Source of the DNA: Neelides folsomi
Lineage: Eukaryota > Arthropoda > Collembola > Neelipleona > Neelidae
NCBI GenBank assembly: GCA_034687125.1
Contig: JAQGBZ010000199.1
Span: forward strand, 1 to 64,000
Length of the DNA: 64,000 bases
Direction of reading: 5' to 3'
Shown in pieces: positions 13,901 through 28,900 of the stretch (position 1 is its first letter; each line of letters starts with the position of its first letter). The notes under the pieces were generated by a model. It was not told where the DNA came from. It searched no databases and was given only the letters and a program-made list of their open reading frames with translations. Both the position numbers and the translations under genes were made by a program.

Positions 13901-16900
13901 GTTGAAGAGGTCAACAATGAAGGAAAGGATATTCTGCTTCATTGACTCATGAAGATAGAGAATATCTTCAAAAGTCAAATGACAGACGTTGTAAGGAAGT
14001 GAATCTCGACAGACCCGCTGAACCAACTGGAGATTCCAGAGGGACTCGGATACATTCAAAGGCTCCCCTGGACTCGGCACCGTAATCTCTGAGAGGGCCA
14101 GCTCATCTTGACAATAAAATGCCAAAAGGGCGCAGAGTCCAACACCGTCACACAAATCATTTAAATCTTGAAATAGCGGCAATTGACTCCAACTCTCCAC
14201 TTGAGCCGTTGACTGTAAAAAAAATTTGAACATGAACCTACGGTTGCAAATATTACATGGAGATACCCATCGCTCAGATGTCCTCTTTAGATTCACTAAA
14301 CTCAAGGGGAAGGAAAGATAAAACATTTTCATAAGAGTTGTATATTAAAATTTGTTTCATTGTTCCTCTTGGCACATTGTGAATGGAGGAATGAATGCGG
14401 GAAAGGGAGAAATTAGAAATCAATTTGAGTCCTTTGGAATTGAATGACTGACGGGGGAATGATAGGCATCTCCATTGAGTTAATTTGTCAAGGAAGTTGA
14501 GCGGCTCACGAGATTATGTTCACGAGAGTTGTTGTTTTGAATGTATTCCTTGATGGCGAGGATTGAGCGGTTGATCCATAGGAGCAAAGCCTCTTCAGTG
14601 TCTGAAGGCATCTCACCTGCACCCAACCAAAGCCTCTCTTTAAAAAATTATTCAAAAATAGACAAGTGTTAAAAGACTCATCCTCTCACAGACATTTTTA
14701 ATATTCCTTTTCGCAAATCTACCTTTACTCGTACGCACATGCAGTTAGATCTCAATAATGCTAAGAAAAACAACTCGTCTAGATTCTGACACACCAAAAG
14801 TCATTTACATATTTTCTTCCAGATTTACGAGACTAGGAATCCAAAGTATATCAACACCACTCAAGCCTCAAGTATAGAAATAAAGTGTAATCTAAGAAGA
14901 ACTCAAGTGTCAGGCGCTTATGGAAAAGCAAATAAACATCTCTCGTCTAATTGGTCTCACAAGCTAAACGAAATATCTTCTAAAAAAGTTTAAAAAAATG
15001 CATCAAAATTCCACTTGCGTTCCTTTTATAAAAATAATGAACTAGAAACAGAAGCGTTAAAATTCGCAAAGCCCTTGAACATTTTCTTGTCAAATGTTGA
15101 ATCTGTCTAGCTATTTACAATTTACGTTTATCATATCGTGCATACCGCAATTCCTAAATTCTCTTCAACTATGTTACTAACATACCTTCAATGTTTTCAT
15201 ACTCCAAAAATTTTATAAGTTAATACTCACAATTTGCGTACGAGTCAATGCCAAATAACTTCAACCGTTAAATAATCCATTCATCAAAGAAAAGAGGTAA
15301 AATAGTCTTAAAACGAAACAGTTTTAATAGTAACAAATATTGAGTAAACACACAATAAACCCAAATGTTACAAATCAAAATCTCTACAAAGCTTACAAAA
15401 TCCATACAATAATAATAGTGATTAAAAAAGCATTATTTTCTTATTGAAAACAAGAATGATTTGCACCAAAGAAAGAGACCACTTACGTGGATGAACATTT
15501 GGGCCATATCTCTGGACAGTCGAAACGACTCTTTCACCGGAGATGATTTCCTTGACTTGCAGAACCATCATGGCTTCAATGACTGCCATATGTGCGCCCT
15601 ACAAGACCTCCAATTAATTTTTTCCTCATTTAAGGAATTACAATCTAAAATTACAAACTTACGATTTTAAGCGGCGTGTTCTGAATGAGGACCGTCTCAG
15701 TGAGTTGGGTTTCAGTGGGGGCTTGGACGTAGACTCCTTTCCGAGCAAGAGCCTGGACGATGCCCCATGGACTGAGCTGGCTGAAATTCGGGTCCGCGTA
15801 CAAGTTGCAGAGTGCGAGGCAATACAACTCTGCGTTGGAAAGGCCCTGAACGACGTGCGGCTTGAGATGTTCTTCTCCCTGTGCCCGAATGAATAAGTAA
15901 AGAGATTAAATTCCACTCTTCCAGTTTCCACTCCCGAGTTTGGTCGAGAAAAATCATTGGAAATAAAGTTAGAAGAACCCCAAGAGGATCCTTGACGAAT
16001 TACCCCTCGGCCCCATTAGCTCAATAGCCTTCCTCCAATTTTTCCATTAGCCTAACACATACCACCATCACCGTACTCCATTTACTTCATTTTAGTTACC
16101 GCATCGGGGCCCGAGAACGTTACATCTGTCAAATCTCGTTTCTTAACTCTTCCATAACTTCTACCTCTATTATTAAAATAGACAAATTGCGGCTACGACG
16201 GAGAAGGGAAAACATTTTTTCGCTCCATATCTTACCTCATGATCTTTGTAGAAAGGATCCGCGAGCTCGTCTGGAATCTTGTTGTTATATGCCTTACTCA
16301 GGAGCCATTTGATCGATGCTCTTTGCTTCGCCTAAAAATAAAAAGAAATGAACATTAGGAATCATCGTCTTTCAATCTTACTTTTTTATTTAACTTCATA
16401 TTGTTAAATTCATCCTTAAATCTTAACGCCTCCATATTACGCCCTTGATTTATATCTTTCTTATGTATTTTAATTCTTTAAAATCACTTATTCTTAATTT
16501 ATAATCAGATATTATGGATCTATCAAATAATTTAATACAGGATGAACTCATATTTGGATAGGCATTTACTATAAATCTATCAATCTACATAAAATGGTAT
16601 GAAAATGAAACGTACGTAATAATTATTTTAAAACCTCGCCTCGCTTCATCTTCAAAATTAATATTCACAACCTTCAATAAAAGAAAACCTTCAAATTGAA
16701 ATTGAATTCATGCACCATCCTTTAACAACACCAAAGCCTATTATAAACAGAGGTGATCCTTATAAGAAAACATTCATTATCTTATCCACATTCTTCTCCA
16801 TTGTCACTCCGAAACGAATGGAAAAAAGTTCACATGAATTTGGTCAGTGTATAATAAGTTCCAGTTCATCATTAAAGAATGAGAGACGTCGAAGTTAATA

Positions 16901-19900
16901 AGCAAATTAGTGAATGAGTTCAAACTTGGAGACTTAAAAAGATCCTTTCTTTTTCCTATTGAGGGTTGATTTATTAACATCTGAGTCTGAGGGAGAAATT
17001 CATTCTGTTCGGTTCTACTCGACTAGCGTTGACCATTAGTTCAGAACATTCAAATATCTATAATCATGACGCTTATGGTATTGTTGCTCTCTTAATTACA
17101 CATTGCACTCTGTGTCTGCATCGTTTTTGGATACATTTTATTATTCCCACACGTGTCTCGGCTCGTTTAAAATTACACACATGAGAATCAAACAAGTTTA
17201 AAATATTAATTATGCAATGGAAAGAAAGTTAAGTATAATGGGAAGGTTAATAAAGAAAATTGAGGGTTAAAAACCCAATGAAACCAATGTAATATTGAAA
17301 GTCGATCTGAGGAATATCCGAGAGCTGAGAAACGCCTTTTTAACTCCTTATTATCTCAAAGCCTCAATGGCATTTAGCGTTTTCTTCTTGTCCGCAGGAA
17401 ATTAGCATTCCCATTTTCCCATTAGGGAAAATGATACATCGTATATATTTAATAGAATGAAAGTCCAGAGAGATTCTCCACACTCAAATTCCCTTTTACA
17501 ATAGTGTGAGCGGAGAAGACCACGGCACATTAAATATTCTCTTCCCTTCCCCACCTGTACCGTTTCCAACGGCCTTTTATGCTTATAAGTACAAAAAGAT
17601 TCCAACACTAATCATCTTCCAAGACATCAAGATTGAAGATATCACTTGATGGTCCATGTGTGTGCTCAAGATGGACTTCTGATAACGTGAAAATCCATCA
17701 TTGCCTACACAACCCTTCCTTTTCCGTTCAATCCGCCGGCTCGTCTGTTTTAATAAATGAGAGAGAGACTTTCTGATCCTACTCCACTTCCACTTATTTC
17801 TGCTACCTAGTTTCTCAACATGGATTTCGTTCTACTTTTACATCAAAAATTATATAGATCTTTATCGCCTTCGATTAGCTATTGGTCATCTTCTCATCAA
17901 TTTGTCCTCATTTCATGCCGCCCAATTACTAAAAGTACGTGTAAATTTTTAAATTGAAGAATAAATATTAAAAATTCGTGAATAATTTAATTATGACAGA
18001 TAGCTTTTAATACAATGATCACATAGTACATACATGTTACATACAAGTATACCAAACCAATAATGTGCACTAGTTAAAGAAAATTCAAAATATGATAATG
18101 CAAATAAGAACCAAATAAAAATGGACCAAAATACACAAAGTATTTTTGAATGAAATGGTCTGAGGCTTTTAACTGTAAAACTAAATGGTATTTCAATGTT
18201 TGTCATTTGAATTTATAACAAACCGTGGGCAGAATAAGTATGCATTCAAAAATAAAATCTTACAGGATATCTAAGCATGACGAAAATTAGCTATTTAGAG
18301 GTTTTTGGTCTGTTGTAAAATCAAAATCATAATGCAATGCATAAAGGGTTATCAGACCAAGTAAAGTGGATTAACAGATGAGCCTTTGTTAAAGATAATG
18401 GAAAGGAAATAAGGCAATAATGTGTCTTTTTATTAGTTAACTCTTGATGATATAGAAAAATGTGAATTGTCCGCCCGTGTCAGTCATGGTTAATTGTTAG
18501 GTAATAAAAATGAAAGATTCCCTCGTCATTTTTACTGAGTGTTATAGAACCTTTAACAATTTCCCTTTTCTGTCTTCTCACAATAATGTTGAGTATACAT
18601 ATTTGAAGATCTTTAATGTTACAAAGAAACTCCTTTTGTTTTAACAAATTCCGACCTTCTCATGTTATCTCATGTCGAAAAACATATTACCTTCCACCTC
18701 TATTATACCATAGTTTGGAAAGAACTTTTTTCGCTCATCAAAGCCATCAAGTTTCAAAACCTTCTTCCTCCTACGCTTTTCCGTTTTATAAGATGTATTT
18801 CACAACTTGATAATATTCCCCATCACCATCATTTACAATTAATTTACTGAATTTATAACCTCCACCTCTTCAATGTTTACCTTCTTTTTCTAATAAACAT
18901 GTTCCTTATTTTTGGTCTTTACTATTGCAGAATAAATACAGACTTGGATCATACCACCATAAATTGCATATGGTTAAACGAATTTAATCGTCATATTGGT
19001 ATATACTATCTGGATAAAGGTTTAACAGATAAATATTTGCAAAATTGCATACATAACGATATGATTATACATACGATACAATATTACAGCACGTTTACCT
19101 ACACAAATCATTTTTGTAAATTATAAAATAAAATACAATCATGGCATTGAATTTTAAAAAGATCTCATATAATATGACGAGGCACACGTTTAACATTAGC
19201 TCTTATTAACCACAAATAAATGATGACATAAGATTCTTTTATTATTCATCTGCATATAACATTGTAAACTTACGCATATAACGATATCACACATGTCATT
19301 AAGATCCATGTGTTTAGTTTGAAAGCATTAAGCACTCCCTAATGGTAGTAGGTAAGTTAATGCCAAAAACAAACATTATATTATTATATAATAATCGCCA
19401 CATTATCTTCCAATCAGAAAATTGTACTTCTAAAGTTTCTTTTATTACATGTTTAATGTCAATATTGATTTTCCATACATAAATATCAACCCTGAAAAAG
19501 TTTTTTAAGCTTTAAATCTTTCATAAGAATTCAACTTTATGATAATGGAATTACATATTATATGTAAGCCAGAGAGAAAATTAAAAGCATATGGCACAGT
19601 AGGGAAGAATCGCATTTAAAATATTCATATTCATAACCGAACACCTCGAATACAAAGTAACTGCCGATTCACTCCAATGCTACCCAAGTTGGAAGAAGGA
19701 ATCCTAATAAAGCTGATAATGAAGATCCCAATAAGAAAATATCAAGTCACGACTCAAACCCTGAGCCCACATCGTCTTCCAACCAGAGAAAAAGTTCAAC
19801 CCCAAATCTTGTGTTTTCCCAATTACTAAATCGACAGATTTGGCGTTCCTCCTACTACTTTGATTTCACATTGTAATTCTGACACGATCCTAATTCCGCC

Positions 19901-22900
19901 GTATCCATATCCCTCTATCTGCACAAATTTAGAGTGCATACTTGCAGTTTATGAACCTTAGAACCATCTTTATTTATTATTAATCCCCAAGTCTTTTGAG
20001 GAGCGTCTTGTAATTAAGAGTTAGGAGATTTTGATAAAGGAACTTACTTGTGGTTTCAGGGTGGGTTTATCAAAATTCCCCTTCAATTCCTTTTTTCTTC
20101 CTTTCCCCGTCAATTGAACCATCTTATCGTCTCAAATCAAGGCAAGGATGAAATATTTGAAACAAAGATGGTAGTTACCCTTTCAACGTTCCAACTCTAA
20201 ATTCATTGAACTTTGCCTTCAAATTAAAACCCACACCAGACAAGTGCCGTATCCACACGGAACGTGCTGAATCTTGTTGAAAGTTAATCCCAAAATGTGG
20301 GCCTGGGATAAAACTATCGCTATATTTATTGCACCGGCTTCTTTTAGTTCCTGTCCGCAATTAAGATTAAAATTATGAGGGAGCGTAACAGTTGAAGAGA
20401 TTCCTGAGAGAAGTTTCTTAATCACTTTGAACTTGATATTCCTCGCTTAAAGGTCTCGAGTCAAACGGGGGTGTTTTAAGCTCATAAAGAATCACAGTTG
20501 ATGATTATAACATTCCAGCACACGAAGAAGGATTATTCCTGGGATAAACGTGTGATCCACAGAGTGAGGAATATTAAAAAGGCTGGACAGTTAGTCGCTC
20601 TCACATAATTTATATATTAGTCTGACATTTGAATTATAATCATAATGAGACTGCCCTTGGCCACACAACAGGACAAATCTTCCACCACGTTCTCAAAGAG
20701 TCCAAATTTTGTCAAAATATTCTCATGTCACTCGAACAAGAAAAAGAGATACGCTCTTCACAATTAAATTTTTAATAATAATGTTAATTCAATTCACGCT
20801 GATGTGTCTGGTTGAATATATCAAGAGGGAAGTTTTTCATCCTCCTCGGAAAATCTTCCTCTCATCATCATTTATAAACATATAAAGACGCAGTTGCAGA
20901 GAATGAAAAAGTTGATGCGGACGTTAAAAGCAAATAGAAAACACTCATGAAGAAGATCCGTCTCAGGTGGAGCTCCTAATTAGGCAAATCCCAAAATGAC
21001 TTTTCTCACCCGCCACTCACAAATGTCCCACTCACACTTCTTACTCAAATTATTCACTCGTCTTCAACAAAGAAGAGAACCAGTCTCCGCTATTTTTCTA
21101 TTTGAACAACTCCTAAAATGACTCCTTCTCAAGTCAAGAAAAATATGGGGTTTAATTTTGTCTATTTTATTATATGTTATTGTAAAAAAACCTTTCAACC
21201 AAATCACTCTACACGAACCTACACACGCTGTTCAATCAATTCCAATTTGCGAAAAGAACAAGGGAGGAACAATTTCCAGAATTGACTGGCTGTGAACAAG
21301 GGCAGAGAAGAGAGGACGAGCAGAAGGGAGGGAAATATTTTCCTTGCTCTAACAATCAGCAGAAGAGGAATAAAAACAGACACCTACGCACCGAAAAGAG
21401 AGGCCAATCATATTGAAAAGATTGTTGCCGAAAATACTAAAGGGCAGAATGGAGCAGAGCAGGAGGCGAAAAGCTACCGCCCGTATCTGCTTGTGAACTG
21501 TGGGATCTTCTTTCCCCATTCACCTTCCCTCGCCGCCCAGAACTTCCCAATCAGCCCCTCTTTGGCCCTTGAGCCCCAACATCAGATCATATAGAAATCT
21601 GTGTGTGGGAGTTGAATCACTTTACGTTAACGTACAAGAGGAGATACAGAGATTTGTATTCTGTATGAATTCTTCAATGGCTTCACTCCACCCTCATTGA
21701 GCCCATGCATATATTCTCTCTCTCTCTCTGTGAACAACACCACCACAATGGAATTTATATCCAAACAAAGTCCATTCATTTCTCTCATAACAATTAGAGG
21801 AGTATTATGAGAGTCGCAAAATATAAAAGGATATGGGGAAGTTTGTTGGACGCGTTGAAGAGAAGCAGAAAAATTATTTCATTCACTCAAACAAAGAGAT
21901 TTAATGAGGGTTTGCCTTTTAGAGAGATTGAACTTATTACACTTTCCTCGCTATTCCCAGACCCTCGTTTACTATTTGCAGAATCTCATTTGCCAACTGT
22001 TAACTCCCTCAATCTTTTGTGACCGAAAAGCCATTATAACGTTACAATGTAAAACACAGAATGATGGAACATAGTGAAAAATAAATTACACATCGATGCA
22101 GGCAAAGTGAGTGATTAATTGCATGCACAAATTAGTACTTGGCAATTATCATTTCTATTTTATAAACTCTGAATACCTGAACTATATTATGGCAAATAAA
22201 TAATGAATAATGCTTTATGTTCACGGTTATAAAATATAGACAATCACTTTCCATATTTCTCCGATCAATTTACATTTTCCCAACAACATCGTGCATTATC
22301 CTAAAAGCAATTATGAGAGTTCAATTATTTATTTATTTATATACAGCTTCCGCTGACATTGAAAATGGAAAGGTATTTAATCTTCGTCAATTCCAGACAA
22401 CCGAGTCTAAAAGTAGAGTGAGCAATTAGTCATAAGTGAATTAGAAGATTGGGAGGATAAAAAGTGATTCATAAATATTGATTGAAAATTAGTGATACGA
22501 CGGGAGTGATTTAATTGACCCATCCTGGCCACCTTCACATTCAATTTGCACTGGGTGGTTCGTGTGTGTTAATCAAAGTTCTCGGGACCTTCTCGACAGA
22601 TGAGGGGTAGAATAAATTTGTTCTCGTCCGTGGGCTTTCATCGGCAGAGAGCCAAGGTGGTCGTCGTCGATGAGGGGGACGATGTAGGACAATTTGAATA
22701 TAATGCAATCAAGATGTTCTCGAGAGCAATCACTCCCCAATAGTTTCAAAACCATATTTCCTTTTTCGGCTCCGGTAATTAGCGATAGCAAGCCATGGCT
22801 CATACATTCGAGAGTCAACTGGTAGGTTCGAGCCTCTGTCTTTCATTTCATGAGAAACCTCGTGTCGAAATAATTGTGATGGACATTCTTATATGTATAA

Positions 22901-25900
22901 TGTCATGTCATTTATCAGCATGTTTATAGAGACCCTCCACACCATTCCATTTAAAACTCGACCTTCACTCCCACCCATATACAACAGAGAGGATCATTAC
23001 GCTTTATGGACCAATTAAAAGCTCAAAAAACTTGTCTCCAATTTGCCATGAAATATTTCAATTTCTCGCATAAAGCCATTATGCGCTTACTTATTACTTT
23101 TATCTAAACACAAGTTTTATTTCAATATAAATAAATATAGGTAATGCATCTTAGACAATATAATAATACACATATTATATTACCTCTAACCCTCTGCGCC
23201 ACTTTAAGTCAAGTCAAACAATAAATGTATATTCAAAAGCATAGGTTTATAACTGTCCAAGATTATTGCAAGGAATAAGTATACTGGGCCGATATAGGCA
23301 TAGATAATAATAAGAAACTTTTACAACGATGTTCCTTATCGTTTAAAGATGACAATGAGAGGCGTCGAGTGTGAAAAATGATGATAAACTAGACAAATTC
23401 GACACACTTCTCTCTTTACAATTTCCCCGACAAAAATCTTTCTCAATAAGGAGTTTCTAGGATAGCCAGTCAATGACGATTTTATTAGTAAAAGTCAATC
23501 TATAAAATTTAAACAAAAATCCTCTATATCTACCATATATAAAATAAACTATATGGATTTTTAAACACTAATAAATGTACCAGTACACGTGTGATGAGAT
23601 TGACAATCTCACATTTATATCTTCCCATATCCATTGGTTTAAAAAACAAGTAAAATAAAGGAGTGGACGTTTACCAAGTTGTTGTGCATCTTTAAATGTA
23701 TTAGCGCATACCTTATGGTAAATACTCCTTAAGCATACTCAAGAGCAAATAGTGTGTGATCATGCGAGTCCTTAGGGCGGGGATGTCTATTAAAAAGTGA
23801 AGGGATTTGGCATATTCTCGCCAAGCCCAAGCCTTCAACTTCCACTTTATTTAGAAATAAGAGTGCGGGCGTTAGAATTGAGAATAAAAGATTAAACACC
23901 TTGAACTATAAACATTAAAAAATAATACGACAATTGGCATATATAACTAAATGTAAGTACGTGCATATAATAAAATATGGAAGGAGAAATGAGGAAAAGA
24001 TCACCGGCATCTTCCGCTCTCTAAACATCACAAGGTGATCAGCGGAGAATCTCCCTGTGGATAAAACTCGCAGTTTATGGCCATTTGGCGTAGGAGGGGT
24101 CGAAGCAAATGCGGAGTATGGAGAAACGAACAACCACGAATGACTTGATTTCTTACAAGTCATACTCATACAGAGAGGACTACATATTTTAAATGAAGCA
24201 AAAGTAACCCTCGCCACGAATTTACACTCTCGTTCAAATGGAGTTTCCTTCATATTCCACCTTTAGTAAATGCATTCTTCTTAATTTTACAATCGCTTGA
24301 CGCTCTCTCTTTAAACTCACATAAGGGTATTTGGAAGTATGTATTTACAGTTCGGAAACATTTGTCCCAATTTACAATTTCCCTTAACCAAGTCCCAATT
24401 CTCTAGACAGCATTTAACATCTGACCCTTCTATGTCCTTTGGTAGAAATCAATATCCTCAATTCCCACCACTAAATAAATGGGATTACAAGCTCCGGGCC
24501 AAATGTGTAGGATGCATTCACAGTCAGAAGAGACATTTTAAGGGAGGAGAAGCCGACTAACCTAAAATGCCTTAAAAATAAAAAAAAACGAGGTAATGAA
24601 AACGGATGAAATCTCAATTAAACGAGCCGTACCTATTAATTAACTAATTAATTATAAGTCCAAATGGATTACGAACAGATGCGTACATTTTAGGAGAAGA
24701 AAGGTTGGGAACAGGTTTAAAGCAATTTATTATAAACATTTAAAGATGGAAAACTAATTTAGAAATTCCATTCCTACCTTTCTAATATGAAAAGAATAAA
24801 GGAGTTAAATCTCTGCCACACCTTCCCTATGGAGTTTGATCTCAAGTTTTATCCTAATTTCCTTTGTTGTTCCCTTTCTTTTAAATTGGAATTTAAATAA
24901 AAAGTTAAAATGTGCAATATACAATTTAATATCGTTAGTTGCCCTACATCTCTCAGAGATTCTCTCAAGTTGATGAAAAACTGAGTGAGTGAAAGGTTTT
25001 TGACTCTATTGATTAGCTGTACAGGTATATTTATTGTTTTATTTCATCTCCTCCGTCTGTCCCGGCATCTCTCCGCAAATCGTAAAGAGGGATCTGAGGG
25101 AGAGAAAAAGGCTGACCGGATTGTCACGTTAATCCAAAATTTCTCCGTACCACTACCATATACCTAAATAAATGATGGAAAAGGAAATCTTCATTGCTCC
25201 GTCGATTGTTAAATATCACTCGTGTGGTTTCTCATGAAACCACATTATTTACAACGGTGACCATTCGATTCCTTCCAACTTTCATATAACTCCCTAATAA
25301 CTTTTTCCAAACTGAGAGTGATAGACTATCTAAGAATGACACATGTATGAAGCTTCATGCAGTTACCCTTTAAAGTATTTTTATTATGCAGGTGAGACAA
25401 GTATAAGAAATATGACTCACTGTATAATATTGTATTTATTGCTATCTCGTGTCAAATACCTATAACTCCTTTTTCATGACTTCATTTCCTTATCCTTACA
25501 AATTACAATAGTGCATATACTTACTTATAAATACCTATAAATGAAATATACCTATTACATACCTGTACATATGGTAGTTGTGGATAAGAAAATATCAGTC
25601 TTTTTCTCCTGTTACAAAATGTGTCTCTGTCCATCTCTCCTTCCCTCCTCTATCAACTCCTCAATCTATTTTTTTAATATTTACCAGAGCCAAGAAAGGA
25701 AATGGTCGACTCCTACTTACTTTACATTCACTTCCACATCTTCAAACTGTGAGTCGGAGAATGAGAGAATTGAGACATTCATAAAGACACACACAACTCC
25801 CAAAGGAAACTAAATTATAATGAAGGAAACATTTTGTAGTTCAATTTGGTTGAAATTACTAAACTTTGTGAACATCTAAACATCCCTTATAGTTTATCTC

Positions 25901-28900
25901 TTCTTTTATTTACTAAAAACAACAAGATAAAAAAGAGTTGTTCGTTTACTAAAAACGTTTAAATTACAGATGTTTTCATTCAGTTTTATCTCACAATTTG
26001 AGTCGGCTTTTATGGAAAATCGCTAAAAATGTTTACAAAATGATTACAATGTATTACCATTAAATAACCTCATTTAAAAGAAACATGGAGAAAGAATTAA
26101 CAAATGCTCAATAAAAAGAAAGATCTCTTTGAGAAACACAATGCAGAATATTTTATAAGATTATGAGTAAATTGATAAGCTCATTTAGTTCGATGCCACG
26201 ATCTGGTTCTAACGCAAGCTATCCTAATCATTAGCATCGCCTTTTTCATCGACCAATTCCCTCATTGTGCTAAAGTTGCGTGCGAGGTTTCATGAAGTTG
26301 AACTTCGTTTTTCAAACCACCCTTTGCTTCTCCCTTCGTCAACGGACAATAATACGCAGATGATAAAGATCATTCATTACAATTTTGACTTGAGGAATTA
26401 ACCTCTCTTAAACGAAGGAAGAATACTTAAACTAATGATCTTATCATCGCTCGAAAATCTCCAACTTGGTTTAACCGTCCAGACTGAAATGATTCGCAGT
26501 TCCACGTTCTCAACTCCCTTCATTCAAATATTTGAATCGTATCTTCTTACATTTAGAAAAAAACATTTTGTTGGTTCTAGTTTGACCCTTGTAGTGGTAC
26601 TTTTTTCTCTTCGATTCTCTTGTCAAACTCTTTGATAGACATTCAACCTACACAGTCAACATCTTTAGTTATGCTACCAAAAAACAGCCGATTTAATATA
26701 TTCCTTCTTCAATTTGAAATTGAAATTTATCAATGGGATTCAAAATGGAAAAAAATGATCGAATAGTGTGAAATGTAAATTAATAACTTAATGCATAAAA
26801 GAAATATAAAAAAATACGTTAGTTGATGTCAAAAAACGCCTAGAGAAAAAAAGGAAATATGAAAATGAGGTTTTTCTAAATGGGATTGACAAAATAGGAA
26901 TGTACGGACTGAATGTAAATTGTTAAATGCAGCACAGCATCGTAGTAAAATATCGATATTCCATCCCTACACTAAACTCCCAGAAGCATTAATTTGGGCA
27001 AAGGGATTGTGAAGGTGATTAAACGGCACAGCAAACTGTGTACTCCCACGAGACTTCTTACGGGCCAAGGAGGAAAAGTCTAAAAGCTTATGGTGATAAT
27101 TCGTCTAAAATTGAGAATTAATTATGTTCATAAAACATTCTTTTTCTATTCATCGACTGGCCGTTCCTTACAAGGCACTTTCCAAGGAAAATTTCAAGAA
27201 TCCTCCACTTCCAAACTCATTTACACTTTGATGTTATGCAGGGCCATTCACCGCCCCATTCTTCCTTTCTTTAAATTCAATTTATTTCTCTCCCTCATCC
27301 ACCCTACGTACTACTTCTCACACCACCATCATAAGTTCATAAGGAAGGGGAATACGAATTGAATATGAGTTAAATTCCGAAATTCCTGTGTATGAAGTGA
27401 ATGATGCTGTAAAGACATATTGCTAAAGGTCATTATCATATATTTTTTAAAGAGAAAATCTAATTTATAATTTGATGATGGCAAAAAAGAGTATAGAAAT
27501 GAAATACATGAAGGAAGGAATGCAGGTAGTAACATTAAGGACAAATCATGGAAAAATTACTTCGCCTACATGTACCATTATACCTTATTTTAAATACGAA
27601 TGCACACATTGACATTACTAATCACCATTATCCTTCTTGCTCATATTTATCAGCACTTCCTCACTCAAATTCAAATGATAGTAAATAAAGATGATAAAAA
27701 CTCTTGACTATAACTTGTGAGTCAAAGTCGAAAGAGTATATGGATGTGAATGTAATTATTTGGCTATTTGTGAACATCCGCAAGTATGTAAATTGGTAAC
27801 GAGCAAGTCGTAAAAATTAGAGCGCAGAGAGAAAAGAGGTGGATAATGATAATGAATTTAACGATAATGATGTAAATTAAGTCAGCGTCAGGTTGAATTG
27901 TTCAATGTTTTTCCTTTTGAATTACAATCATAAAAATGTCAAAAAGAACAAATTATTACATTAAAATGTAAATGCATTTAATCTCAAAGTGCATTATTTA
28001 AATGCTTCGAGCTAATCTTTAATAAATAAGAATTGTAGACATTAAGTCAATAAATGAAATCATATTCCATATTTTAAAATATCAAAATTCGTCAAAATTA
28101 AGATTTATAAAATTAGGAAAAGATTCCATTTTGAATCAATTAAATTCCGACTTCTCAAACTCTTCTTAATCTTTCATGACCCATTTTTTAAGAATTTAGC
28201 TAATGCTATCTCCATCATTCATTCGTTTCGTGTTACAATTTTACGATTCATTCATTTATCCGAAACTCGGAGATACATAAGGCTTGTGCTATACTCTATT
28301 TTAATATACACGCCTAAATATTTATCTAACTATCAACCCAATAAAACTAATAAAAGTAGGTATCAATGAATCTCTGTTCAGTTCAACATAACTCACAATC
28401 ATACTTATATTGCATGTAATGGACAGAATATCAAATATGACCTTTAATGCAACTTGATTCTCCCGTTTCACTACTAGGAAAGTATGCAGGAAAATAAATA
28501 AATATTTCTACGTGCATTCTAATATGAGTATTAATACAAATAATAAGTGAGTTTATAAACACTCTCGATAAGGTCAATAAATCTTTGTAGCATTCTTTCT
28601 AGTCTTGATAAATTACAAATGATATAAAAATTTTAATGTCAAGTTCAGATCCTGCTGGCATTAAAAAAGGTTTATGAACCTTGCAATGGATTCCAATGAC
28701 AAACACAAACTTGCAGAATGTTTTAAAGATAAATTGTTTTCTTCCAAATATTTATATTGGCACTGTGGACGTAAGCAATTTTTCATAATAATAAATACCT
28801 ATTGATTGATAAAGTGTATAAATAATTAAATAAATACTGGAAAAATGATGAAAAAACATTTTATACTGATTTTTGTAAAATGCAACCATTTTGAAGAATA

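Noticed and set aside
21292-21594. 100-codon plus-strand frame in the Patronin intron
   Set aside because: No domain, no splice partners and no start context; kept only as part of a GC-richer island.
23915-24253. 112-codon minus-strand frame in the Patronin intron
   Set aside because: Its C-terminal part is AT-rich hydrophobic noise and no homology or splice border supports it.
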